From assembly GCA_021822115.1 (NCBI GenBank), contig JAJZSA010000049.1:1-19000 (forward strand): 19,000 bases of DNA, read 5' to 3'. Made by a program: the position numbers and the translations under genes. The DNA is from Pseudomonadota bacterium. Lineage in GTDB: Bacteria > Pseudomonadota > Gammaproteobacteria > Burkholderiales > Gallionellaceae. Under the pieces are notes generated by a model. It did not search any database and was not told the DNA's origin. It saw only the letters and a list, made by a program, of their open reading frames with translations. This document shows positions 8,065 to 15,588 of this stretch, piece after piece (position 1 is the stretch's first letter; every line of letters starts with the position of its first letter).

Positions 8065-8694
8065 TCACCAGGTCAGCTTGATCGCCACGGCCATGCCCAG
8101 CGCGCCCATCTCGGCGATACCGGCGTGGCTCACCGGCGTGCTGGAAGCGGCCGACTTGGCAGTGGCGTAGGCCATCAGTGCCGCACCGGTCACACCGAGG
8201 ATCACGTGCAGGTTGTCGGGGTCGGTCAAGCCATCTTCGAAGCTGAAGTCGTCCCAGTGATAGATCAGACCAGTCGCAACGGTTGCCGCAGCCAGCGCCA
8301 CTGTTGCCTTGGCCAGCTTGGCATGGGTGCCGTTGGTCTCACGCGGAGGCTGCTGGCTGACGGGCGGGCAGTTGTGCTCACAGCCTTCACCCGGTGCAGT
8401 GGTGGCTGTGGCGATCGCCGCAACGATGGTAGACAGACCCAAAGCCAAGTGGGCGTTGCTGCCTGTGAAAATTTCCGGTTCGACAGGTTCCGCAGCGGCG
8501 GGCACGAGCGCTGCCGGCTGTTCGCGCGTCACCACGCTATCGTTCGAGGCCAGCATCAATGGCATGGCATGCTGGGCATAGGCCTGTGCCGGGGTGGACA
8601 GATCGAACGGTGCTTCCTGCGCCGCCGCCAGCCCGCTCCAGGCCAGCATGACCGCGCCCGCCAGCGCGATACGGTAACGTTGCTTCACTTGCAT
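8065..8694 (-). CDS. Unrecognised exported four-helix membrane protein with His at helix ends
   Basis: I do not recognise this 209-aa protein. It starts at ATG 8694 with a strong AGAGGAGGAAG Shine-Dalgarno, then has a signal-like hydrophobic segment (8-25), a Pro/Ala-rich stretch (30-80) and four hydrophobic helices at about 82-100, 124-143, 162-180 and 190-207. Each helix begins at or next to a histidine: His82, His124, His163, His190; His146 follows helix 2. The loop between helices 1 and 2 contains CEHNC (105-109). With alternating topology, His82/His163 would lie on one membrane face and His124/His190 on the other, the layout of a two-heme b561-type four-helix core. That is inference. It is tightly set between the cytochrome b gene (34-nt gap) and the SHP-like gene (13-nt gap), so a part in this electron pathway is likely. 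A structural or assembly role is the alternative. Confidence 0.88.
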   Translation of the reverse strand: MQVKQRYRIALAGAVMLAWSGLAAAQEAPFDLSTPAQAYAQHAMPLMLASNDSVVTREQPAALVPAAAEPVEPEIFTGSNAHLALGLSTIVAAIATATTAPGEGCEHNCPPVSQQPPRETNGTHAKLAKATVALAAATVATGLIYHWDDFSFEDGLTDPDNLHVILGVTGAALMAYATAKSAASSTPVSHAGIAEMGALGMAVAIKLTW

Positions 8695-8728
8695 GACTTC
8701 CTCCTCTTGATAAATCAGTATTGTTCCG

Positions 8729-9319
8729 TCACTGCCCGGACGCAGCCTTGGGCTTCCAGCCCGTGACCATGGCGCGCACCAGGTTCTCCTTGTGTTGCAG
8801 GCTGCCCTGCACCACACCCAACAGATGCAACGGGATGAGCACCAGTGCCACATTGACCAGCAGGTCGTGCAGATGACGGAAGAAATAGGCCGTGTCGTCG
8901 CTGACGCTGTTGGCCAGGAACAACAACGGTCCGTCGAAATCGATCACCGCCAGGGTGACCAGCCCGGAGACGAAAATAGCCAGCAACAAAGCGAGCAGGG
9001 CAAACACCATCAGCGCACCGGCCGGATTGTGTCCGTAATAATGCACCGGATGTCCGCTGCGCAGCGAACGCACATAGGCCAATGTCTCTTGCGACGAAAA
9101 GATGAAGGAACGGAAACGTGCGTACCGGCTGCCGGCGAAACCCCACACCAGGCGGAAAGCCACCAGCGCGAGCAAGGCATAGCCCACCCATTCATGTACC
9201 GTCATCTTGTGCGTCTCGGCCGACAGGTAGGCGGCAGCAAAACCGGCCACCAGCGACCAGTGGAACACGCGCACCGGCACGTCCCACACCTTGACCTTGT
9301 CTGCATGCTTGTCTGACAT
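8729..9319 (-). CDS. Cytochrome b561-type membrane protein (Ni/Fe-hydrogenase cyt b family)
   Basis: This 196-aa integral di-heme b-type cytochrome probably links the quinone pool or another membrane donor to the periplasmic cytochromes encoded next to it. It has about four hydrophobic helices. Candidate heme-ligand histidines sit in family contexts: VPVRVFHW (His20), VHEWVGYALL (His42), FFRHLHDLL (His149 or His151) and IPLHLLGVV (His165). The GWKP near the C-terminus is also usual. The start is ATG 9319 (MSDKHADKV), with AGGAG 11-12 nt upstream; GTG 9325 is in frame, has better spacing from the same AGGAG and cannot be excluded. It is the first gene of the cytochrome operon, and the cytochrome b/SHP/DHC combination is known from other proteobacteria. 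Confidence 0.93.
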   Translation of the reverse strand: MSDKHADKVKVWDVPVRVFHWSLVAGFAAAYLSAETHKMTVHEWVGYALLALVAFRLVWGFAGSRYARFRSFIFSSQETLAYVRSLRSGHPVHYYGHNPAGALMVFALLALLLAIFVSGLVTLAVIDFDGPLLFLANSVSDDTAYFFRHLHDLLVNVALVLIPLHLLGVVQGSLQHKENLVRAMVTGWKPKAASGQ

Positions 9320-9348
9320 ATTCACTCGTTCTCCTGAAAGCGGGCGCG

Positions 9349-9376
9349 ATTCTAATGAGGATTTTTTTTTTGCAAA
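9349..9376 (-). promoter_or_regulatory. Candidate sigma-70 promoter of the cytochrome operon
   Basis: On the minus strand TTTGCA (9376-9371) and TAGAAT (9354-9349) are separated by 16 nt, matching the -35 and -10 consensus in 4 of 6 and 5 of 6 positions. The spacer starts with most of a run of ten A (9371-9362), which would be bent and easily melted. A TTGTCA further upstream (9384-9379) is too far from this -10. Transcription would start about 20-25 nt before the cytochrome b start. No experimental support. Confidence 0.4.
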
Positions 9377-9409
9377 GTTGACAATGCACAGGACTTCGTC
9401 TATCGGCCT

Positions 9410-9443
9410 GCCATGTATTGCGGCATGGCCTGCGACCCAGGCC
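9410..9443 (-). other. Overlapping inverted repeats after the PhnD-GGDEF-EAL gene
   Basis: Two perfect 6-bp hairpins share bases: GCCATG/CATGGC (9410-9415 with 9424-9429, 8-nt loop) and GGCCTG/CAGGCC (9427-9432 with 9438-9443, 5-nt loop). They lie 25-58 nt after the stop of the large GGDEF-EAL gene. Neither is followed by a T run on the minus strand, so this is at best a weak or Rho-aided terminator or an mRNA 3'-end structure. The two stems cannot both form completely. Confidence 0.35.
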
Positions 9444-9467
9444 GGGAGGATTAGTTCCGCGCGCTGC

Positions 9468-12400
9468 TCAAGCCCATGTCGACGGCAGGAGCGCAGTGGA
9501 CGATACCGCAGCGCGCGCCTGCATGGACTGCACATAGCGCTCGAACTCCGCTGCAGCCAGGGGCTGGCTGAACAGGTAGCCCTGGAAGATGCCGCAGCCA
9601 TAGCGGTGCAGCAGCAGGAACTGCGCCTCGGTCTCCACGCCCTCGGCCACCACGTCGAGTTCGAAGTTCATCCCCAGGTCCACGATGGACATCACCAGCA
9701 CGCGGTCGGCATTGTCGCTGGCGATGCTGCGCACGAAACTCTGGTCGATCTTGAGCTGGTCCAGCGGCAGGTTCTTGAGATAGGACAGCGAGGAATAACC
9801 GGTGCCGAAGTCATCCATGGACAGATGCACGCCGAATTCCTTGAGCGCGCGCATCTTGCGCACGGAATCGTCCACATCCTCCAGCACCAGACTCTCGGTC
9901 AGCTCCAGTTTGAGCAAGGCCGCCGGGATGTCATGGCGCAACACGGCAGCTTGCACCTGCTCGACGAAATCCTCCTGGCGGAACTGGCGTGCACTGACGT
10001 TCACCGACAATGGCAGATTGCCCAGCAGCGGCTGACCGGACCAGGCCTTGATCTGCACACAGGTCGCCTCCAGCACCCAGGCGCCGATGGCCTGGATCTG
10101 CCCGCTCTCTTCCGCCAGCGGGATGAAATCCAGTGGCGATACGCGACCGCGGCGCGGATGGTTCCAGCGCAACAACACCTCCGCCGCCAGCGGACGGCGC
10201 GCCGCATCCACCTGGATCTGGTAATACAACTCGAACTGTCCCTGCGCCAGCGCCTCATGCAGGTCCAGCTCCAGCGCAGCACGGTTCTCCACCTTGGCTT
10301 GCATGGCCGGATCGAAGAAACGGATGCCGTTGCGGCCGGCCTCCTTGGCACGGTACATGGCCATATCGGCCCATTTGAGCAACTGCTCCACACCTTCGGC
10401 GCAGTCGCGGAACATGGCGATGCCGATGCTGGACGAGCAGTAATGCAGAATGTCCTGCCCTTCCTCTTCTGCCCGCTGTCTTTGCAGGTGATAGGGCTGG
10501 GCCAGCGCCAGACGCATCTTCTCGGCCACGGCCTCCGCCTGCAAACCCGCCTCGCCCGCATCGGCGGCCAGATTCTCCAGCAGCACGATGAACTCATCAC
10601 CACCGAGACGGGCCACGCTGTCCTCCTCGCGCACTGCTTCGCGCAGGCGGCGTGCCACCTCCACCAGCAACTGGTCGCCGATATCATGTCCGTGCAGGTC
10701 GTTGAGCGACTTGAAATGGTCGAGGTCGAGGAACATCAGCGCACCATGCCGTTTCGAGCGCGCCGAACCGGCCAGCGCCTTGCCCAAGCGATCCAGCAGC
10801 AAGCGCCGGTTGGGCAGCCCGGTGAGCACATCGTAGAACGCCAGCTCGTGCATCTGCCGTTGCAGTTCATGGCGCTCGGTGACGTCATGGATGACCGAGA
10901 ACAGCAGCTTCTTGCCATCCACCTCCACCGGCGAGGAATGCACTTCCACGGTACGGATCGAGCCGTCCGCCAGACGGTGCGGGAACACGAAATAGTTGCG
11001 CTGTTCGCTCAATGCCTTGCGCCGCTCATGCGTCACTTCATCCGGCGACAGTGCATTGATCTCGCTGATGTTCATCTGCCGCATGTGCGGCACCGGATAG
11101 CCATAGAACACCGCCGCCGCCGGATTGGCATTGATGATGGAACCGCTATCCGGATCGATCAGCAGCATGGGCGAGGCATGCCGTTCGAACATCTGGCGGA
11201 AGCGCGCCTCGCTCTGCTGCAAGGCCTGTTCCGCCTGCTTCAATGGCGTCACGTCGTAGAACCAGGCGAGGATGGCCGGCTCGCCCTCGAAATGGAACGA
11301 GGTATAGGAGGCCAGCACCCAGCTCTTCCGATCACCGGCGAAATGCAATTCGACCATGCGATTGGTCACCGCATGTCCGGCTGCCAACTCCTGCAGCACG
11401 GATTGGTACTGCATCGGATCGACGTAATACTGCGCCGGATCGACGCCGATCGAAGCGCCCTGCGACGCGCCGATCAGGCTCTCGTAGGCCGAGTTGGCGA
11501 ACACTACGCGCCGTCCGCCATCCACCGCGATGCGGATGGCGATCGGGCTGGACTGCATGATGTCGCGCAGGCGCGCCTCGCTCTGCTGCAACTCCTCGGT
11601 GCGCAACGCCACCTTGTGTTCCAGCGTGGCGTTCACCTGCTGCAACGCCACGTCCAGACGCTCGCGTTCGGCGAAACTGAGACGCAGTTTGCGGTTGGCA
11701 TACACCAGATAGAGTACCGTCGCCAGCACCAGCACCAGGATGACGGCCCCGGCCGCGAAGGCCTCGCGCATGTACTTGTTGAGGATGTCGCGCAGGTCGA
11801 ATTCGACTGTCTGGTCCGGCATCATGCGCAACCGTGTCATCACCGCCTCGACGGGAGCATAGTTGCCCGGCGGGGAGAACCCGTAATAGTTGCCAGTCGC
11901 TGCGGCCTTGTCGTCCGGCTTGATATCAAACAATGCCTGCGCGACTTCTTTCCTGAGACGATCTGGCACGCGGGGCATCGCGGAAAAGGCCCATTCCGGA
12001 TACAGATCGGTCGACAGAACTTGCGGAAAGGCATCCACTGGCTGGCGGTTGAGGACCTTGATCTGCGCAAGATCCAGTTTGCCTTCGCGCGCCATCCGCT
12101 CCAGCATGCCGGTACGCACAAAGCCGACATCCGCCTCGCCTGACAACACGTCATACACCGCATTGTCCTGCGGCATGCCGGTGAAACGCATGCGACCGAT
12201 CTCGCCGATGGCGATGCCGTGTTTATACAGAGTCCAGCGCTGCATCATGTAGGCGCCGAACGACTTCTCCTGTACCGACGAAATCACCTTGCCGCGCAAA
12301 TCCTTCAGGCTGTCGATATCGGTCCGGTCGGTACGGGTAAAGATGACACCACCGAACTGGCTCACCGGATGCCCTTCCACCAGCGGCATCAGTGTAGCGA

Positions 12401-12704
12401 TCGCCGCCAGACCATAGCGGGCGCGCAGTGCGATGTAATGCTCGGGATTGGTCAGCAAGAAATCGAAGCGGTCCTGCGCCATCGCCTGTTCGATGTCGGG
12501 AAAGAACATCACTTCGACGACAAAACGATGACCGGAGATGTGCGCATTCAGATAATCGGCCGTCGCCTGCCACTGTTGTCGTGCTTGATCCAGCGGACGG
12601 AACGACAGCACGCCGATGCGCACCTCCTGCACGGCCAAGGCCGACAGCGATCCAATCAGCGACAGCAATACTGCAAGCAGCGACCAACCGAGGAAACGCA
12701 TCAT
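9468..12704 (-). CDS. PhnD-like periplasmic domain fused to PAS-PAS-GGDEF-EAL, c-di-GMP enzyme
   Basis: This 1078-aa transmembrane sensor has a signal-like segment (about 1-24) followed by a periplasmic PhnD/phosphonate-type solute-binding domain (about 27-290: VRIGVLSFRPLDQARQQW, FDFLLTNPEHYIALRARYG, SGEADVGFVRTG). One membrane helix (about 317-339) leads to a coiled linker, PAS1 (about 380-490) and PAS2 (about 500-615). The GGDEF domain keeps RLGGDEF (701-705) and an RxxD inhibitory site (REED) five residues before it. The EAL domain reads EVL at Glu842 instead of EAL but keeps LELTES, DDFGTGYSSL, LKIDQSF, VAEGVE and FQGYLFSQP. Both synthesis and hydrolysis of c-di-GMP are therefore possible. 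The ATG at 12704 overlaps the upstream gene's TGA by 4 nt; ATG 12701 is a second possible start. Ligand unknown: phosphate, phosphonate or phosphite are family guesses only. Confidence 0.93.
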   Translation of the reverse strand: MMRFLGWSLLAVLLSLIGSLSALAVQEVRIGVLSFRPLDQARQQWQATADYLNAHISGHRFVVEVMFFPDIEQAMAQDRFDFLLTNPEHYIALRARYGLAAIATLMPLVEGHPVSQFGGVIFTRTDRTDIDSLKDLRGKVISSVQEKSFGAYMMQRWTLYKHGIAIGEIGRMRFTGMPQDNAVYDVLSGEADVGFVRTGMLERMAREGKLDLAQIKVLNRQPVDAFPQVLSTDLYPEWAFSAMPRVPDRLRKEVAQALFDIKPDDKAAATGNYYGFSPPGNYAPVEAVMTRLRMMPDQTVEFDLRDILNKYMREAFAAGAVILVLVLATVLYLVYANRKLRLSFAERERLDVALQQVNATLEHKVALRTEELQQSEARLRDIMQSSPIAIRIAVDGGRRVVFANSAYESLIGASQGASIGVDPAQYYVDPMQYQSVLQELAAGHAVTNRMVELHFAGDRKSWVLASYTSFHFEGEPAILAWFYDVTPLKQAEQALQQSEARFRQMFERHASPMLLIDPDSGSIINANPAAAVFYGYPVPHMRQMNISEINALSPDEVTHERRKALSEQRNYFVFPHRLADGSIRTVEVHSSPVEVDGKKLLFSVIHDVTERHELQRQMHELAFYDVLTGLPNRRLLLDRLGKALAGSARSKRHGALMFLDLDHFKSLNDLHGHDIGDQLLVEVARRLREAVREEDSVARLGGDEFIVLLENLAADAGEAGLQAEAVAEKMRLALAQPYHLQRQRAEEEGQDILHYCSSSIGIAMFRDCAEGVEQLLKWADMAMYRAKEAGRNGIRFFDPAMQAKVENRAALELDLHEALAQGQFELYYQIQVDAARRPLAAEVLLRWNHPRRGRVSPLDFIPLAEESGQIQAIGAWVLEATCVQIKAWSGQPLLGNLPLSVNVSARQFRQEDFVEQVQAAVLRHDIPAALLKLELTESLVLEDVDDSVRKMRALKEFGVHLSMDDFGTGYSSLSYLKNLPLDQLKIDQSFVRSIASDNADRVLVMSIVDLGMNFELDVVAEGVETEAQFLLLHRYGCGIFQGYLFSQPLAAAEFERYVQSMQARAAVSSTALLPSTWA

Positions 12705-15502
12705 CCCAGAAAGCGCTCCACCTCATCCGCCGGCAGCGGCGGGCTGAACAGATAGCCCTGATACATCTCGCATTGCAGTGAACGCACGAACTCCAGTTGC
12801 CCCGGCTGCTCCACGCCTTCCGCCACGACTTTGAGACCCATGGCGTGCGACAGCGCAGCGGTCGCGCTGACGATGCTGCGGTCGTTGGGGTCGCTGGCGA
12901 TATCGCGCACGAAGGACTGATCGATCTTCAGCGTCTGCATGGGCAAGGTCTTCAGGCGGCTGAGCGAGGAATAGCCGGTACCGAAATCATCCAGCGCCAG
13001 GCTGAAGCCGGCCTGGTTGAAACGTTCCAGCAAATTGCCGTGTTCCACACCAGCCTCCATCAACATGCTCTCGGTCAGTTCCAGTTCGATGTAGCGTGCA
13101 TCCAGTCCGCCTTCGCGCACGATGCGTTGCAGGCGCTCGACCAGATCGGCCTGCTGGAATTGCGCCACCGACAGGTTGACCGCCACCGGCACGATGGTGC
13201 GCCCTTGCGACTGCCACAGGCGCTGCTGCAACACGGCCTGACGCAACACCCAGTCGCCGATCTCGTTGATGAGGCCGCTCTGTTCCGCCACCGGGATGAA
13301 CACGCCGGGGGAGATGAAACCGAACTCGGGATGCTTCCAGCGCAGCAACGCCTCCATGCCCATCAGGGTATTGTCCTGACAGGACACCTTGGGCTGGTAG
13401 TACAGCATGAGCTGTTGCTGATCGATGGCATGGCGCAGATCGCTCTCCAGGCGCAGGCGCTCCACCGCCTTGCGGTTCATCTGTTCCTCGTAGAAGGCGA
13501 AGCGGTTGCGTCCGCTTTCCTTGGCACGATACATCGCCAGATCGGCATTGCGCATCAATTGCACCTGGGTGTTGCCATCCTCCGGACACATGCTGATGCC
13601 GATACTGGGTGTCACGTGCAATTGATGTCCGGCGATCTCGAAGCCCTGCTCGAAGCTGGCCACCATCTTCTCCGCCACGAACGCCGCCTCGGCTTCGCTG
13701 TCGATGTCGTTGATCAGCGCGATGAATTCGTCTCCCCCCTGACGCGCCAGGGTGTCGGCACGGCGCAGACAATGCTTGAGGCGGTCGGCCGCGCACTTGA
13801 GCAATTCGTCGCCGATGTCATGCCCGAGCGAATCGTTGATGTGCTTGAAGTGGTCGAGGTCGATGAACATCATCGCCATCTTGCTGCCATGACGGTCGGC
13901 CTGGGCCACCGCCTGTTCCACGCGGTCGGCCAGCAGGTTGCGATTAGGCAGGCCGGACAACGTGTCGTAGTTGGCCAGACGGATGATGCGCTCCTCTTCC
14001 TTCTTGCGCTCGGTGATGTCGATGAACACGCCGATGAAGTGGGTGACCTCGCCCTGTTCGTCGCGCACCGTGCTGATGGTCAGCAGCTCGGGGAATATCT
14101 CGCCGCCCTTGCGCTTGTTCCAGATCTCGCCGCGCCAGTGATCCTTCTCCAGCAGTTCGCGCCACATCACGCGGTAGAACTGCAACGACTGGCGGCCGGA
14201 CGCCATGAAGCGCGGATTGCGCCCGACCACGTCCTCTGCGGCATAGCCGGTGATCTGGGTGAACGCGCGGTTGACCGAGACGATGCAGTTCTCCTTGTCG
14301 GTGACGATGATGGCCTCGCTGTTCTGTTCGAACACCTTGGCCGCCAGTTGCAAGCCTGCCTCGGCCTCGCGCCGCTGGCGGATCTCGCGCGTCAGGTTGC
14401 CCACCATGTCAGCGATCGCCTGACTGAGATGGCCCACCTCGTCCGCACGCGGATGCTGCGGCATCTCATAGTGCAGATCGCCGGCCGCCACTTTCTCCGC
14501 CTCCTCGCTGATGCGCCGGATGGGCAGTGCGATGCGCCCGGCCATGGCCCAGCTCAACCAGGTGAAGAACAGGCCGGCGATGACGCCGGCCAGCAGGATC
14601 TGCTGTTGCAGCAAACGGGCCGGCGCAAAAGCGGTAGTGATGTCCTCGCGCACCAGCGCGGTCCAGCCGAAGCCCTTGTAATCGCGATAACCGCTGGAAG
14701 TGGCATAGCCCACCAGATAGGTATGGCCGTCGCTGAAGCGCTCGATGTGATAGCCCTGCTTTTCCCCGGCGCGGACATTCTTCAGCGTCTCCGGCGCCAG
14801 CTTGGCGAAATCGGTCCACGCCGGTTCCGGCCCGGACAGCACCTTGCCGTCGCTGGAGAGCAGGAAGATGTCGCGTCCCGGGGTCCTCTTGCTGTCCAGC
14901 GCTTCGGACGCCCAGCTCCAGTAGATATGCCCGCACAGCACGCCGAGCAGGTTGTTCTTGTGATCGAACACCGGTGAAGCCACATCCACCAGATAGAAGG
15001 TCTCGCCGCTGGGATTGGGCAGCAGCTTGGCCAGCAGCAGCGCATCATGCACATCGCCGATGTAATCGCCCTTGCGCCCTTCGGTACACCACGGCCGCTT
15101 GGACAGGTTCTTGCCTTCCAGATAGCCGCCGGTGCCCACCAGGCCGGTACCGTCCGGGCCGCAGAAACCGATCCAGGCATAGGCGTCGAAGTTCTTCTGC
15201 AGACGCTCCATCAGCTCGCGCTTGCGCGCCACGGAGACTTTCGGGTCGCGCATCTCGTCCAGCAGCGCGGCATTGCGGATCTCGCGGCTGCGTTCGTACA
15301 TACCGCGATCCAGCACATCGAGCGCCGTCTTGGCACGCTGGATGAAAGCCTCGCCCTCGCTCAGCTCGATCTGCCGCTTGCTGGTCTCGGCCGCATAGAA
15401 ACTCAGGCCGATGGAAAGCAACAGCACGATGGCACCGTTGGCCAGACCGATCTCGCCGCGCAGGCTGCGCCGCGGATCGAGCATCCTGAACCATGAATCC
15501 AT
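12701..15502 (-). CDS. dCache-HAMP-PAS-GGDEF-EAL membrane c-di-GMP enzyme
   Basis: This 933-aa membrane sensor has TM1 at about 18-38, then a periplasmic dCache domain (FDAYAWIGFCGPDGTGLVG, GKNLSKRPWCTEGRKGDYIG, DVHDALLLAKLLPN), the small-ligand sensing fold common in bacterial receptors. TM2 (about 301-321), HAMP (about 322-378), PAS (about 393-508), GGDEF with ARQGGDEF at 589-593 and an RxxD site (RRAD) upstream, and EAL with GMEALLRW (Glu717), LELTES, DDFGTGYSSL, LKIDQSF and VAEGVE follow. Both enzyme halves look intact. Start choice is open. ATG 15502 is preferred because a G8 run ends one base before it and can pair with the anti-Shine-Dalgarno. ATG 15523 adds 7 residues and has no visible site. 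TTG 15592 overlaps the previous stop as TTGA but would add 30 residues of unlikely sequence. The gene is co-directional with both neighbours and is followed by a 4-nt overlap. Confidence 0.92.
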   Translation of the reverse strand: MDSWFRMLDPRRSLRGEIGLANGAIVLLLSIGLSFYAAETSKRQIELSEGEAFIQRAKTALDVLDRGMYERSREIRNAALLDEMRDPKVSVARKRELMERLQKNFDAYAWIGFCGPDGTGLVGTGGYLEGKNLSKRPWCTEGRKGDYIGDVHDALLLAKLLPNPSGETFYLVDVASPVFDHKNNLLGVLCGHIYWSWASEALDSKRTPGRDIFLLSSDGKVLSGPEPAWTDFAKLAPETLKNVRAGEKQGYHIERFSDGHTYLVGYATSSGYRDYKGFGWTALVREDITTAFAPARLLQQQILLAGVIAGLFFTWLSWAMAGRIALPIRRISEEAEKVAAGDLHYEMPQHPRADEVGHLSQAIADMVGNLTREIRQRREAEAGLQLAAKVFEQNSEAIIVTDKENCIVSVNRAFTQITGYAAEDVVGRNPRFMASGRQSLQFYRVMWRELLEKDHWRGEIWNKRKGGEIFPELLTISTVRDEQGEVTHFIGVFIDITERKKEEERIIRLANYDTLSGLPNRNLLADRVEQAVAQADRHGSKMAMMFIDLDHFKHINDSLGHDIGDELLKCAADRLKHCLRRADTLARQGGDEFIALINDIDSEAEAAFVAEKMVASFEQGFEIAGHQLHVTPSIGISMCPEDGNTQVQLMRNADLAMYRAKESGRNRFAFYEEQMNRKAVERLRLESDLRHAIDQQQLMLYYQPKVSCQDNTLMGMEALLRWKHPEFGFISPGVFIPVAEQSGLINEIGDWVLRQAVLQQRLWQSQGRTIVPVAVNLSVAQFQQADLVERLQRIVREGGLDARYIELELTESMLMEAGVEHGNLLERFNQAGFSLALDDFGTGYSSLSRLKTLPMQTLKIDQSFVRDIASDPNDRSIVSATAALSHAMGLKVVAEGVEQPGQLEFVRSLQCEMYQGYLFSPPLPADEVERFLG

Positions 15503-15503
15503 A

Positions 15504-15520
15504 CCCCCCCCGATTTTTTT
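15504..15520 (-). repeat. G8 and A7 homopolymer tracts at the dCache gene start
   Basis: On the minus strand, seven A (15520-15514), then TC, then eight G (15511-15504) lie between the in-frame ATG codons at 15523 and 15502. A change in G-tract length would shift frame from ATG 15523, or alter spacing between a G-run ribosome site and ATG 15502. Tract lengths are read directly; phase variation is inference. Confidence 0.7.
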
Positions 15521-15588
15521 CATTGATTCTAGGCTGCCATGGTAATGATTCGGGCAAGGATTAGCGAGCGCGCCCCGGGATTCCCTTA

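Noticed and set aside
9362..9371. Run of ten T on the plus strand as an intrinsic terminator
   Set aside because: No stem precedes it on the plus strand and no plus-strand gene ends nearby; it fits better as part of the minus-strand promoter region.
9291..12143. Very long open frame (about 950 codons) on the plus strand opposite the PhnD-GGDEF-EAL gene
   Set aside because: Its translation is rich in His, Gln, Arg and Leu with no domain, and the opposite strand carries clear catalytic motifs. Such frames are expected opposite GC-rich genes.
12797..14977. Long plus-strand open frame (about 726 codons) opposite the dCache gene
   Set aside because: Same low-information composition, no ribosome site or recognisable motif; explained by codon use of the minus-strand gene.
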